This document shows positions 52,001 to 60,347 of a DNA stretch of 64,000 nt, piece by piece. The stretch is from Fibrobacteria bacterium (lineage in GTDB: Bacteria; Fibrobacterota; Fibrobacteria; UBA5070), in contig JACKCV010000001.1 in the NCBI GenBank assembly GCA_020633825.1, forward strand, positions 1,055,001 through 1,119,000, in the 5' to 3' direction. Numbering within the stretch: the stretch's first letter is position 1; every line of letters begins with the position of its first letter. Position numbers and translations under genes: made by a program. Under the pieces are notes generated by a model that did no database searches, was not told the DNA's origin, and worked only from the letters and a program-made list of their open reading frames with translations.

Positions 52001-54527
52001 CGATTTCCGACCCGGTGGAGACCCATCCCCAGGATTCCTTGGTGCGCAGATGGACGCCCGCGTAGGAGGAATAGGGGGAGACGAGGACGCTGAACAGGTC
52101 CGTGGAGGCTTGGCCTCCCGGCTCGAAAACCCGTGTCCGCAGGGATGCGCGCAGAAGTCCGGGAGCGTTCGAGGCCTCGGGGAAGAACATGTCGAACTGG
52201 GTCCGGCCGTCCTCGTCGAGTTCACCTTCCCAGGCGGTCTCCTCCTCGGATTCGAAGGTCGAGGCGGTGGGGTCCTCGAAGGTGAACTCGCCCAGACCCT
52301 TGGGTTGGAGCTTGGCGGGGGTGAGCTGGGTCTGCACCTGGGCGCGCAAGCCCGCCGCCGATCCACCCGAGAGCCAATGGGAGGCCAGGGACACCCGGCG
52401 CCCCTCGGTGGAGCCTTCCCCGAGCACCTTCGGAGCGTCGATCTCGATCTTGAGACGATTGGGACGGACGGTCTGGACCAGGACGGGCAGCTCGCGGCTG
52501 GCCGGACCGGCCTCGGCGGTGAGGGTCCAACGCCCCGTCGGATCGTCGACGTGGGTGGCGGTGCGCCAGGCGAACATGCCGTCGGGTGCGGCCCGGACCA
52601 CGGTGGTGCGCGCGGTGCGACCGCGAGGGTCGCGCAGGGTGAGTCGCAGGGGGACGCGCTCCATGCGACGGCCATCGGCGCCGCGGACGATGCAGCCGAA
52701 GAAGATGGAGTCGCCGGGGCGGTAGACGCCGCGCTCCGACCACGGGAACAGACGGATTCCTTCGGGGCGGGATTCCCCGCCGACGTCGAACCGGGACAAA
52801 TTCCGGGCCTCGCCGTCCTTCAGGCGCAGCCAGGCATGCATCTCCTTGTCGTCCTTGCGGCCCTGGGCATGGATCACCACGGCCTGTCCCGCTCCGGGGA
52901 GTTCCACGACGCCCTCGCGGGTGGTGCGGCCGGAGGAAACGATTTCGTCGTCGGATCCGAGGGCTTCGACCTGGACATCGCGCCAGGGCTCGGCGGTGAT
53001 CAGGTCGTGCGTGGCGACCACCACCCGGCCGCCGGGTTCCTTCCACGCCAGGAGGCCCAGGTCGGAGACCACGACGTTCCGGCGCACGGTCGGGGCCCAC
53101 CATCCCTGCCAGTAGCTTTCCTTGCAGGGGTTTTCGCGGTCGCGCCAGTTGTAGGAGTAGTCCTCGTCCTCTTCCCCATCCCCGTTGGACTCCTCGGGGC
53201 GGTCGTCGTTGGACTCCGTGCATTGGTACAGCATCCCCGCCCGCTCGCGGATGAGCTCCACCGTGAACAAACCCGATCCGTGCTGGTCGAGGATGGCCTT
53301 CAGGTCGATGGCTCCCTCGAAGGCCTGGTCCTGGCGGGCTTGCAGCGAGATGACCCGTTCCCACACGACGCGCCCGGGGCGACGGCGCCCGTCGCGGGAT
53401 TCGTCGAGGGAGTTGTCGTCGAGGAACTCGGGGACGTTGGCGGGGGTCATGCGCGAGACCCGGACCCGGACCATGCCGAGGTTCATGGAGCGGAAGTGGA
53501 TCTGGTTGCCGGCTTCGGAGGTGAGCACCGCCCCCTTCTCCGACCAGCTCACGGTGGGTTTCAACCCCTTGAACGCGTGGGTGTAGCGGGCCGTCGATCC
53601 GCCGACGTTGATTTCCAGGGTCGCGTCCTTGCCTTGGGCGTCCCAGCTGACCAGGGCGGTCTGGCCGTCGAGCTCGTGCCGCAACTGCACTCCGCTGGAG
53701 CGGGAGACATCCAGCATGCCGCGGAGGTCGGAGCTGGTGCGCGGCGCGTTGGCGAGCAGCACGCGGAAACCTTCGCGGCCGTTGTCGGTGAAAGCCTTGG
53801 TCCAGATCGCCTGGCGGGTCCGGGGATGCTCCGGGCAGTCCAGGCGCAGGGAGAGGTCCTCGTCGAGTCCTCCTTCCCCCGCTTCCACCAGCAGCTCCAC
53901 GCTCCCCTTGCCGAACCGGATCTTGCCGATTTCGATGCGCGCCGAGGCGGGCCCGGTCCAGGTCCATCGCGTGTCGAGGTTGGATCCGCCCTGCTTGGCC
54001 GACAGGTCCGGGATGGACGTGTCGGACGGGGCGTCGGTGAAGGTGACGGAAATCGTCACCGAGGCCTCGTTTTCGTTCTCCGTCCAGGAGACGGGCTGGA
54101 GGTCGGCGGTACGGGGGGCGGAGGCGAAGAGGAAGGCGTAGGCCGGGACGGACTTGTCGCCGGTCAGTTTGGCCAGATCGAGGACCGCCCGGTACCCCTT
54201 GCCCGGTTCCAGGTCCTCCTCGGGATCGAAGGCCAGGGTCTGATTGTCCTTCCACCAGAGCCGACCATCGAGGTTCGGGGAGATGTCGAGCCATTTCCCG
54301 TCGGCATCCTTCCCGACTTCGTCGTCGGCGGCCCAGGGGGAACGGAACCGGATCTCCAGATGTCCGCTGCGGGGAACCGCTCCTTCCGAGGTCCAATCCA
54401 GGACGTTGGCGACCCGATCCTGGTCCTCGGGGGACAACTCGGAGGGGACCACGACGGGATTGCGGCAACCCATCGTCGCGAGAGTCGCGAGAGCAAGGAG
54501 GAAACGAAGCGGTCGGGAGCGGATCAT
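49065..54527 (-). CDS. Bacterial alpha-2-macroglobulin (YfhM-type) lipoprotein
   Basis: 1,820 aa. The signal peptide MIRSRPLRFLLALATLATMGC places the lipid Cys at 21. A long series of MG-type beta domains fills residues ~40-1150, including LFPWSERGVYRPGDSIFFG, typical of the family. The thioester motif is intact: PHGCLEQTLSG near residue 1355, followed by the alpha/alpha toroid (GIDRLRLFQTPSGGLTLWPG). Known: such proteins trap proteases through the thioester in the periplasm and pair with PBP1C. An acidic stretch near residues 440-455 (NGDGEEDEDYS) is unusual. GGAGT lies 9 bases before the ATG and a possible -10 TAGAAT at 54591-54596 (minus strand). Confidence 0.94.
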   Translation of the reverse strand: MIRSRPLRFLLALATLATMGCRNPVVVPSELSPEDQDRVANVLDWTSEGAVPRSGHLEIRFRSPWAADDEVGKDADGKWLDISPNLDGRLWWKDNQTLAFDPEEDLEPGKGYRAVLDLAKLTGDKSVPAYAFLFASAPRTADLQPVSWTENENEASVTISVTFTDAPSDTSIPDLSAKQGGSNLDTRWTWTGPASARIEIGKIRFGKGSVELLVEAGEGGLDEDLSLRLDCPEHPRTRQAIWTKAFTDNGREGFRVLLANAPRTSSDLRGMLDVSRSSGVQLRHELDGQTALVSWDAQGKDATLEINVGGSTARYTHAFKGLKPTVSWSEKGAVLTSEAGNQIHFRSMNLGMVRVRVSRMTPANVPEFLDDNSLDESRDGRRRPGRVVWERVISLQARQDQAFEGAIDLKAILDQHGSGLFTVELIRERAGMLYQCTESNDDRPEESNGDGEEDEDYSYNWRDRENPCKESYWQGWWAPTVRRNVVVSDLGLLAWKEPGGRVVVATHDLITAEPWRDVQVEALGSDDEIVSSGRTTREGVVELPGAGQAVVIHAQGRKDDKEMHAWLRLKDGEARNLSRFDVGGESRPEGIRLFPWSERGVYRPGDSIFFGCIVRGADGRRMERVPLRLTLRDPRGRTARTTVVRAAPDGMFAWRTATHVDDPTGRWTLTAEAGPASRELPVLVQTVRPNRLKIEIDAPKVLGEGSTEGRRVSLASHWLSGGSAAGLRAQVQTQLTPAKLQPKGLGEFTFEDPTASTFESEEETAWEGELDEDGRTQFDMFFPEASNAPGLLRASLRTRVFEPGGQASTDLFSVLVSPYSSYAGVHLRTKESWGWVSTGSEIGIDVAAVTPLGKALSDQTLDVEVWRHPETWWWEEGSSTRGFLSRSGVERVWSGSARAGSAVSFTPQNSGRYAILVKSPSGHVAGTFVNVWNGWGESSGAGASPALLTLRTEKDTVAPGGDLAMTFPSSEKGRALVQILDGQRVLSQEWIKTRKTETRWTGKAPTNATGGIYLQVTLVQPFPPTTDRPLRMWGIVPVSVVDPSTRLQPVLESAEELQPQSSARIHIREENRKPMRAILAIVDEGLLDLTRFATPNPWKAFQGREALQVQGWDMHDLVIDAWGGSTDRLFAVGGSEEEARKKAEQNKGNPFPPMVVVKGPFDVPAKGLDLDVDIPRYTGSVRMMLISSQEEAFGSTDRTVKVRAPVMALLTVPRALSPSDESTLPVTVFASKPGKVQVHLKTTGPIEVVGPTTRTVEFAKEGDALVSFPIRAPGGIGQATAIVEVSSPAGKGSDAQAFLVRHPGAPQTRATFLVPNDSMAWSLDLASWGIPGTRSNRLEISATGLVGMQDRIEDLIHYPHGCLEQTLSGLVPQIFLRRLVPWIAMDKQEESRKNVVAGIDRLRLFQTPSGGLTLWPGEGEVYPWGTLWAMRGMLAAREAGYDVPAGLFDPTLDWIRDKARTFRPGSEADHGDTLAQVTRLDLLALAGKPDLAAMNRLREAPLSDVDRWTLAAAYASAGRPDVAKQLAAKAGSQVSKVRTLSHTLNSPLRDRALLAEAMFRAGEKAKALEQMAQVRRDLRDYSYWYSTQEMGTALLAQARIQGNAEVKSTFPVRWRIDGGAWSTTSISGGSGQIPLPSDANGRLDIRMEGQVAAEAMLTTRAVPGADQPIPPGKGFDLSVRYEDPNGNRIDPTRIAQGEDFRVIATVRNTSSKRLDNVALVQIFPGGWEIRNEALEGAEQGTEVVKPSHWWDHPRIRRTEIRDDRAIHYLELPYGGTVKLVLGIRAAYKGSYLRPGAHVEALYDASWNATLPTGRSEIVSR

Positions 54528-54590
54528 CGGGCGGGACTCCAGGGTGATCGCTCCTCTTCGGTTTCGGGGGGAGCGATGGGCAATGCTGAA

Positions 54591-54619
54591 ATTCTAGCTC
54601 ATCGGCGACGCCGGGGGAA
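54591..54619 (-). promoter_or_regulatory. Possible promoter of the macroglobulin-pbpC operon
   Basis: On the minus strand TTCCCC (54614-54619), a 17-base spacer and TAGAAT (54591-54596). The predicted leader is about 57 bases and contains a Shine-Dalgarno, unlike the leaderless-type promoters elsewhere in the window. Confidence 0.35.
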
Positions 54620-54649
54620 CGGGGATTCCCGGGTGCCGTTCGATCGGGA

Positions 54650-57601
54650 TCACAAGCTGTCGAGAAGCCTCTGCTCGGCACGCGTGAGCAGGGTGTCGTG
54701 ACGCGGCATGAACTCGTGCACGATCCTCCAAGCCGTCCTCGCGTCGCCCACCGCCCGGGAGGCGATGGCGAGATCGCGCAGCTGTCCGGAGTGCAGTCGG
54801 GCGGGAAGCTCCTCCAGGGCTTCCAGACGGGCCTCGCGGAAGCCGGCCGAGTCTCCCCGACTCACCAGGTACTGGAAACGGAAGAGGTTGGCCTCGGGGG
54901 TGCGGGTCCGGGAGTCCAGGATCTCCTGGTTCACAAGATCGGCCACCATTCCGAAGCGCCCCCCCAGCGTCCAGGTCCAGGGGGGGGCGGAGGCGGGAAG
55001 CCAGCCGGTCAGGACCATCCGCAATTCGGCGGAATCGAGGGGGACGCGGCATTGCATCCACTGCAGGAGCGGCAGGACGGCCTGGGAATCGGCGTCCATG
55101 CGGGCCCGGAGGTCGTTGATGGCGGGTTTGCGAAGCGCGAAGGCCCCGTCTTCGAGCAGATCCTGCGGATAGAGGACGTGGCCGAAGGTGCGCGGGACGA
55201 TGCGCGCGTGCTTTTTCGCGTAGAAGGCCTTCTCGGCCTGTCCGTCCACGACCGGATCGAATTCCGAGTTGCGTCGGCGCCCTTCGACCAGGGGGCGGAT
55301 GGTCGACTCCTTCCACAGCAAGGTCCCCAGCGAGACGTCGGAACGGCGCATGCGGAACCTCGCCAGCTCCAGGGAGTCCTCGGCATTGGCCAGGTTGGTG
55401 TCGTCGGCCTGCAGGGGCGAGGCGGAGGCGGCGATGACCATGTCCTGGGTGGAGGGGACGAAGTGCAGGCGCAGGTGGGGAAATTCGTCGGACAAGGCGG
55501 CGAGGATCGACAGCAGCAGGGCGTCTTCGAACTCGTAGGTGTGGATCCATTGGATGAACACACCGTCGGAAGCCAGATGGGACCGGATCTCGCGGTAGAA
55601 CTCCCGCGTGAAGAGGCTGGACACCCCGGCCACCCAGGGGTTCGAGGGCTCCGAGACGATCACGTCGTAGGGACGGGATCCCGTCGCGAAGAAGATGCGC
55701 GCGTCGAGGAAGTGGATGGCGAAGCGGGGATCTTCGTGGATGCGTCGATTGAAGGGGTGGAACCACTTGGATTGCAGCCACATGGCCTTTTCGATCTCGA
55801 TGGCATCGAGATGCTCCAGCCGGGGATCTCCCAGCATGCGATGGGCCGTCATGCCGCTCCCCAACCCGATCAGGGCGCCCCGCCAGGGCCGATGCACGTA
55901 CACCCTCGCGGTCCAGGCGGCGAGGTTCTGGGTGAGTTCGTCCGACAGCCTGGCCCGGGCGGGTTGGGCACGGTCGAGGGAGGCGTCGGGTTTCCCGTTG
56001 GTGCGGACGGAGACGTTGGTTCCGATCTCCTGGGCGGTCACTGTGGCGGTGCGGCCGTCGATGCGATGGATGATGGTGGTGGGAAGCATCACCCGCCATC
56101 CCCGGTAGGCGCCCGCGATCAGGATGTGGTTGTCGGGCTGCAGGATCCATCCCCCCATCACTACGACTCCGGCCAAGGCGATTCCCAGGCGGGGGAGAAT
56201 GCGCACACCCGCGAGGAACGGAAGCAGCGCGAGCGCGAGGAGGAGGTCGATGGTGGCCCCCAGGGCGACCAGACGCGTGAGACCCAGAAGCGTCATGAAG
56301 ACCAGGCTTCCGGTGGCGGCTCCCAGGATGGCACCGAAGGTGTTCCAGGCATACACCCGACCGGTGAAGGATTCGTCTCCGTGGCGCTGGCACAGGAAGC
56401 GCGTGGCCAGAGGCAGGGTCATGCCGGCGAAGTACGCCGCGGGGATCATGACGGCGGCGGCGAACAGGAATTGCGCGAAGGCGTGGAAGGGCCAGGCTTC
56501 CACGGAGCGCACCAGGACGCGATTGAGGTGGTTCGAGGCGCGGAACAGCGGCTCGTAGAGGAGGATCGGGACCAAGGCCGAAGCCGCCATGGCGGCCTGG
56601 GCCAGAAGCAAGGCCCGCAAGGGATCCCGGGGAGGGCGGCGATGCATGTGCCGCGCACCCAGGGCGAGCCCGAAGACGAAGGCGCCGATCATCAGGTCGA
56701 ACGCGTGGGTGCTGGAACCCAGGAGCAAGGCGAGGAAGCGGATCCAACCGATCTCGTACAGGAACGAAGACAACCCGGTGGCGAAGGCCACCGCCAGGAC
56801 CACCCAGGTGAGCCGGTCCGGGGGGAGGGAAGGAGACGACGCATCCGGTGATGGGGCGGAGACGGGAGGTGGAAGGGGGGCGGGGGACTCGATCTCGGAG
56901 GGCGATGGAGGATCCGGGATTCCCATCAGGGGGAGATCCGGCTCTTCGGGCGCGCTTTCCGCGGTGGAGGCCCGCCGGAGGTCCCGCACGACCCACCAGG
57001 CGCCGAGGGCTGCCAGGAGGTTCATGCATCCCGCGAACCACAAGCTTCCGCGGGTTCCCAGATGGGGGACCAGCCAGTAGGAGGCCAGCACCGCTCCCAA
57101 GGACGCGCCGAGGGAATTTCCGAAGTACAGTCGGGCGATGGAGTCCCTGCCGCCATCCTGCGCCAGTCGCATCAAGCCTCCGGCGGCCAGGGGGAAGGTC
57201 ATCCCCAGGAGCATGGCGGGGGGAAGGGTGGCCAAGGCACCGGTGGCGATGGCGACCAGGGTCGAAAACCCGATCCCGTGGCCGGCGAGCAGTCCCGAGT
57301 CGAGCAGGCCGTCGCGCAGGAACAGGAAGACGGGGTGGAACAGGAAACCCGCGCAGGCGATGCCCACCTCGACCTGGACGTAGGTGCGCAAGGGGTTCCC
57401 GAGCCGAGCCAGCAACCGGGAGGCCACATGGCTTCCCAGCCCGATCCCTCCCATGTAGACGACGAGGGTCAGGACCTGTCCGTAGGCCGCATGGCCGAGG
57501 AGTAGCCCCAGGTAGCGCGCCCACAGGGATTCGTGGACGAGTCCGGCGATGCCGGAGAGGAGGAAGAGAAACTGGAAGACGGCGGCCGGCGAGAAAGGCA
57601 T
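54650..57601 (-). CDS. Membrane-fused spermidine-synthase-like protein
   Basis: 983 aa from the ATG at 57601; AGGAGG lies 12 bases upstream. The N-terminal two thirds hold about a dozen or more hydrophobic segments in two blocks (residues ~1-200 and ~270-500), separated by a Pro/Ser-rich loop. The block resembles the MFS-like half of fused spermidine synthases. The catalytic-type domain follows: GALIGLGSGMTAHRML with the SAM-site glycines, HLDAIEIEKAM, DARIFFATG, and DVIVSEPSNPWVAGVSSLFTREFY. SEPSNPW replaces the usual D[SP]xDP of true polyamine synthases, so the substrate may not be putrescine. The last ~150 residues are helical, TPR-like. An inner membrane position is inferred. Confidence 0.85.
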   Translation of the reverse strand: MPFSPAAVFQFLFLLSGIAGLVHESLWARYLGLLLGHAAYGQVLTLVVYMGGIGLGSHVASRLLARLGNPLRTYVQVEVGIACAGFLFHPVFLFLRDGLLDSGLLAGHGIGFSTLVAIATGALATLPPAMLLGMTFPLAAGGLMRLAQDGGRDSIARLYFGNSLGASLGAVLASYWLVPHLGTRGSLWFAGCMNLLAALGAWWVVRDLRRASTAESAPEEPDLPLMGIPDPPSPSEIESPAPLPPPVSAPSPDASSPSLPPDRLTWVVLAVAFATGLSSFLYEIGWIRFLALLLGSSTHAFDLMIGAFVFGLALGARHMHRRPPRDPLRALLLAQAAMAASALVPILLYEPLFRASNHLNRVLVRSVEAWPFHAFAQFLFAAAVMIPAAYFAGMTLPLATRFLCQRHGDESFTGRVYAWNTFGAILGAATGSLVFMTLLGLTRLVALGATIDLLLALALLPFLAGVRILPRLGIALAGVVVMGGWILQPDNHILIAGAYRGWRVMLPTTIIHRIDGRTATVTAQEIGTNVSVRTNGKPDASLDRAQPARARLSDELTQNLAAWTARVYVHRPWRGALIGLGSGMTAHRMLGDPRLEHLDAIEIEKAMWLQSKWFHPFNRRIHEDPRFAIHFLDARIFFATGSRPYDVIVSEPSNPWVAGVSSLFTREFYREIRSHLASDGVFIQWIHTYEFEDALLLSILAALSDEFPHLRLHFVPSTQDMVIAASASPLQADDTNLANAEDSLELARFRMRRSDVSLGTLLWKESTIRPLVEGRRRNSEFDPVVDGQAEKAFYAKKHARIVPRTFGHVLYPQDLLEDGAFALRKPAINDLRARMDADSQAVLPLLQWMQCRVPLDSAELRMVLTGWLPASAPPWTWTLGGRFGMVADLVNQEILDSRTRTPEANLFRFQYLVSRGDSAGFREARLEALEELPARLHSGQLRDLAIASRAVGDARTAWRIVHEFMPRHDTLLTRAEQRLLDSL

Positions 57602-57642
57602 CCGGGAAAAATGCCTCCTGGTTCCCGGGATCGCGGTCGTAT

Positions 57643-57675
57643 CGTCCGGAATCCGACCTTGTCGGATTCCGGACG
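57643..57675 (-). terminator. Perfect 14-bp hairpin after the 57709 lipoprotein gene
   Basis: CGTCCGGAATCCGA (57643-57656) and TCGGATTCCGGACG (57662-57675) form an uninterrupted stem with a 5-nt loop, about 35 bases past the stop codon. No U-tract. Confidence 0.5.
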
Positions 57676-57708
57676 GCGACGGCCCCGCGGCGCGTCGGAG
57701 GGTTCTTC

Positions 57709-59505
57709 CTAGGCGGTGGGAGGGTCCGGATTCCGTCGAGGCTGCGGGAGAGGCCGGCGTTCGAGAGCGAGCCCCCTCCACGGATTCCGCCGGGAGGTCC
57801 AGCCGATGGCGACCTCACCCGTCACACCAGGCTGGTCGAGGTTCGCGGAGGGGCCTGGGTCACGACGGGTTTCGGCGAGAGGAGACGTTTCCAAGGAGAT
57901 GCGGGCGTGGGTGGAATCGTCTTGGACCGTGCGTGAGGTGTCGGCGCGCGAGGAGTCCGGATAGAAGGCGGAGTCGGAACGCGCGGAGTCCTGTTGGAGG
58001 GTGGTATCGGAACGCGAGGAGTCCGGATAGAAGGCGGAGTCGGAACGCGCGGAGTCCTGTTGGAGGGTGGTATCGGAACGCGAGGAGTCCGGATGGAAGG
58101 TGGAGTCGGAACGCGCGGAGTCCTGTTGGAGGGTGGTATCGGAACGCGAGGAGTCCGGATGGAAGGCGGAGTCGGCGCGCGTGGAGTCCTGGTAGAGGGT
58201 GGTATCGGAACGCGAGGAGTCCGGATGGAAGGTGGAGTCGGACCAGGTGGAATCGAACCCCGAGGAGTCCGCAGGAAGGATGGAAAACGCCAGGGAATCC
58301 CGGACGGATCGACCGTCCGCGCCTTCCAGACGAACCTCCAACCATCCCGCACCGCTTTGCCGGGGAGCGGGAAGGTGGATCACGAGTGAGGTGTCCAGGA
58401 AGGAAAACCCTTGGAATCGATTCGCGGGAAGCGAATCCATCGGGATCGATCGTTCCACGGTACCGAGTCCATCGTGGAAGCTCCAATGCAGGGCGCGCGG
58501 CCGGGAAGGTCCGGAGGCTACGGAGACCTCGAAGTGGAATGCCTGGCCGACCCGGATCGGAGACGGGATGCGCGGCCACCCCAGGAAGAGCGAGTCGAGG
58601 ACCAGTTGCCCCATGGAGATTTTCGCCCAGGCCGGTTTGCCGCTGTCCCCGTCCAGGGTGTGGATCCGCAAGGTGTACAGCCACTCTTGCGCTTCGGTGG
58701 AGAACCAGGATGAATCGACGAACCTTCCGGAAGTGGAAATCCCCAGGGAGACGGGGCGCGCGGAACCATCCACGGGTTCCCTTTGGAGACGGACGTAGCG
58801 GAAATTCTCGATGGCCGGAAGGGCCCAGGTGAGGGTGACCTTCCGAGTGGTCGAATCCACACTCGCGCGCAGGGAATCCACGGGGGGGATTCCGGCGAAG
58901 AGCAGTTCGACGTCTCCGACATCCACCATGGTTCCCGCCTTCGCCTGGATGGTGGTCGCCGTGGTGGTATACCCGGACAGGGAGGTCGAGAGCCGAAGTC
59001 GGAAGGAGCCCGAGGCGAGGCCGTCGATGAGGAATCGCCCCTGGCGATCGACGTTCACCAACTGGTCCGTGCCCATCACCAGGATGGTCACGCTCGCAGG
59101 ATTGTCTCCACCGGTCATGCGGACTCGCCCGGTCACCTTCGCGGCCTCCCCCAGGGTGTCGGATTTGGGGTTGATGCGCCCGTTGGAGGTGTAGAGGGAG
59201 TCCTGCATGGCCACGAGATCGCCTTTGCGGGCGACCAGACGGTAGATCCCCTCGGGAAGTTCGGGAATGTCGAACTTCCCCTCTTCGTCGGTGAGGGTCT
59301 GCATCGACGGGGTCTTGCCGGAATCGTCGCGGCTCCAGGCCTGCACGACCGCGCCGGAGGCGGGACGGAGATCCGGCAGGTAGATCGTCGCCATCTTCGC
59401 GGAATGGTTGTTCTCGTCCATGGTGCCGGTGGCCTGGTCGGAGTCGCACCCCTGCAGGGAAAGCAGACCGAGCGCGAGCATCGCGATCCGTGGGGAGGAT
59501 TTCAT
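57709..59505 (-). CDS. Large predicted lipoprotein with 22-residue DS-rich tandem repeats, paired with a TIGR02147 protein
   Basis: 598 aa. Signal peptide MKSSPRIAMLALGLLSLQGC with lipobox LQGC. Residues ~35-100: carboxypeptidase-regulatory-like domain (GAVVQAWSRDDSG, TLTDEEGKFDIPELPEG, YRLVARKG). ~105-185: a second such domain (VTGRVRMTGG, VNVDRQGRFLIDGLASGSF). ~190-290: fibronectin-like region (VTLTWALPAIENFRYVRL). ~290-400: another beta domain. Then about 4.6 copies of a 22-residue unit (PDSSRSDTTLQQDSARSDS-type) and a Pro/Arg-rich C-terminus. The repeat reads as a flexible, acidic stalk. Function unknown; surface exposure inferred. Its ATG overlaps the TIGR02147 stop as ATGA, with AGGAGA eight bases upstream. 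Confidence 0.8.
   Translation of the reverse strand: MKSSPRIAMLALGLLSLQGCDSDQATGTMDENNHSAKMATIYLPDLRPASGAVVQAWSRDDSGKTPSMQTLTDEEGKFDIPELPEGIYRLVARKGDLVAMQDSLYTSNGRINPKSDTLGEAAKVTGRVRMTGGDNPASVTILVMGTDQLVNVDRQGRFLIDGLASGSFRLRLSTSLSGYTTTATTIQAKAGTMVDVGDVELLFAGIPPVDSLRASVDSTTRKVTLTWALPAIENFRYVRLQREPVDGSARPVSLGISTSGRFVDSSWFSTEAQEWLYTLRIHTLDGDSGKPAWAKISMGQLVLDSLFLGWPRIPSPIRVGQAFHFEVSVASGPSRPRALHWSFHDGLGTVERSIPMDSLPANRFQGFSFLDTSLVIHLPAPRQSGAGWLEVRLEGADGRSVRDSLAFSILPADSSGFDSTWSDSTFHPDSSRSDTTLYQDSTRADSAFHPDSSRSDTTLQQDSARSDSTFHPDSSRSDTTLQQDSARSDSAFYPDSSRSDTTLQQDSARSDSAFYPDSSRADTSRTVQDDSTHARISLETSPLAETRRDPGPSANLDQPGVTGEVAIGWTSRRNPWRGLALERRPLPQPRRNPDPPTA
57953..58262. repeat. 66-bp in-frame tandem repeats, about 4.6 copies
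   Basis: A 66-bp unit starting GAGTCCGGAT recurs at 57953, 58019, 58085, 58151 and 58217 (plus-strand coordinates), differing at only a few positions. Because 66 is divisible by three, copy-number change would keep the lipoprotein frame. The copies are close enough in sequence for slippage or recombination to alter their number. Confidence 0.9.
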
Positions 59506-60341
59506 GGGGAGGTCTCCTGGAGCATGGGGAAGAGTTGGATGCCCAGATGCACCATCCGGGTGGCGGGCTCGGTGTCCTTGTGCACGATGGAACGGACCTC
59601 GGCCCGGAAATGGGCGAGTCGGCGGCGCAGCATGGTTTCCGCCTCACCGGAGATGGCCAGGAAGGCCGCAGAGGTGTCCCGTGCGCCTTCGGGCAGATCG
59701 GACAGGAGGGCGTCGCGAGCGAGGGCGAGGCAATCGAGCTGGTGCTGGCGAATGCGCTCGTCCCGCGCGGGAGCGCCGCTGGTGAGGATCCTCTGGACGG
59801 GTTTCCAGATTCCGTCCGGCCGTCGGGCGATCATGCCCATTTCCTTCAGGAGTTGGAAGCTCGCCCGGATCTGTCCCGGAGTGAAGCGGGGGGTGAGTCG
59901 ACGCGCCAATCGAGCGGGATTCTCCCCGTCCCAGTCGATGGCATCCAGCGCGCACCGCAGCGCGGCGTGGTGCCAGTCCCGGTAGTAGTCCCAGGAGGCC
60001 GCGTCCAGGTTGGATTGCGGGGTCCGGTTCAGGCGCACCAACTGCTCGTAATGCATCTCGCGATCCGCGGGGGTCGAAGCCTGGTTGAATCCGACCAGGG
60101 CGCGGAAGAATCGAGCGTCTTCCCGAGGGAGGCCCATGACCTGTTCGAACCGTTCGACAAAGGCCGGGGTCACGGTCTTTCCGCGCAGGACATCGTTGAG
60201 GAAGGAGCGGGTTCGGGGAAGTCCCAGTCTGCGGCTGAATTCGCTCCGGGAGAAGGCCGGGTCCTGGGTCTGTTTCCAGACCTGCCAGTCGGCCAGGAAT
60301 TGGCGGAAGTCCGTGTATGTGTACACCGAGGGGGAATCCAT
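59502..60341 (-). CDS. TIGR02147 / DUF4423 family protein
   Basis: 279 aa, soluble. The layout matches the family: YTDFRQFLADWQVWKQ near the N-terminus, FSRSEFSRRLGLPRTRSFLNDVLRGK (HTH-like, residues ~30-56), FVERFEQVMGLPREDARFFRALVGFNQ, then the DUF4423 half with YYRDWHHAALRCALDAIDW and IRASFQLLKEMGMIARRPDG, a winged-helix-like segment near residues 155-180. It is divergent in sequence from the copy at 11450-12322 but has the same length and the same coupling to a downstream lipoprotein gene. TATTCT ends 6 bases before the ATG. A regulatory role on the lipoprotein is inferred. Confidence 0.85.
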   Translation of the reverse strand: MDSPSVYTYTDFRQFLADWQVWKQTQDPAFSRSEFSRRLGLPRTRSFLNDVLRGKTVTPAFVERFEQVMGLPREDARFFRALVGFNQASTPADREMHYEQLVRLNRTPQSNLDAASWDYYRDWHHAALRCALDAIDWDGENPARLARRLTPRFTPGQIRASFQLLKEMGMIARRPDGIWKPVQRILTSGAPARDERIRQHQLDCLALARDALLSDLPEGARDTSAAFLAISGEAETMLRRRLAHFRAEVRSIVHKDTEPATRMVHLGIQLFPMLQETSP

Positions 60342-60347
60342 GCCTCA

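Noticed and set aside
48699..54701. A 2,000-codon plus-strand open frame opposite the macroglobulin gene
   Set aside because: Low-complexity translation without motifs; the minus strand has a signal peptide, MG domains and the CLEQ thioester.
57953..58262. A CRISPR array
   Set aside because: The 66-bp units are contiguous, have no unique spacers, and are in frame inside a lipoprotein gene.
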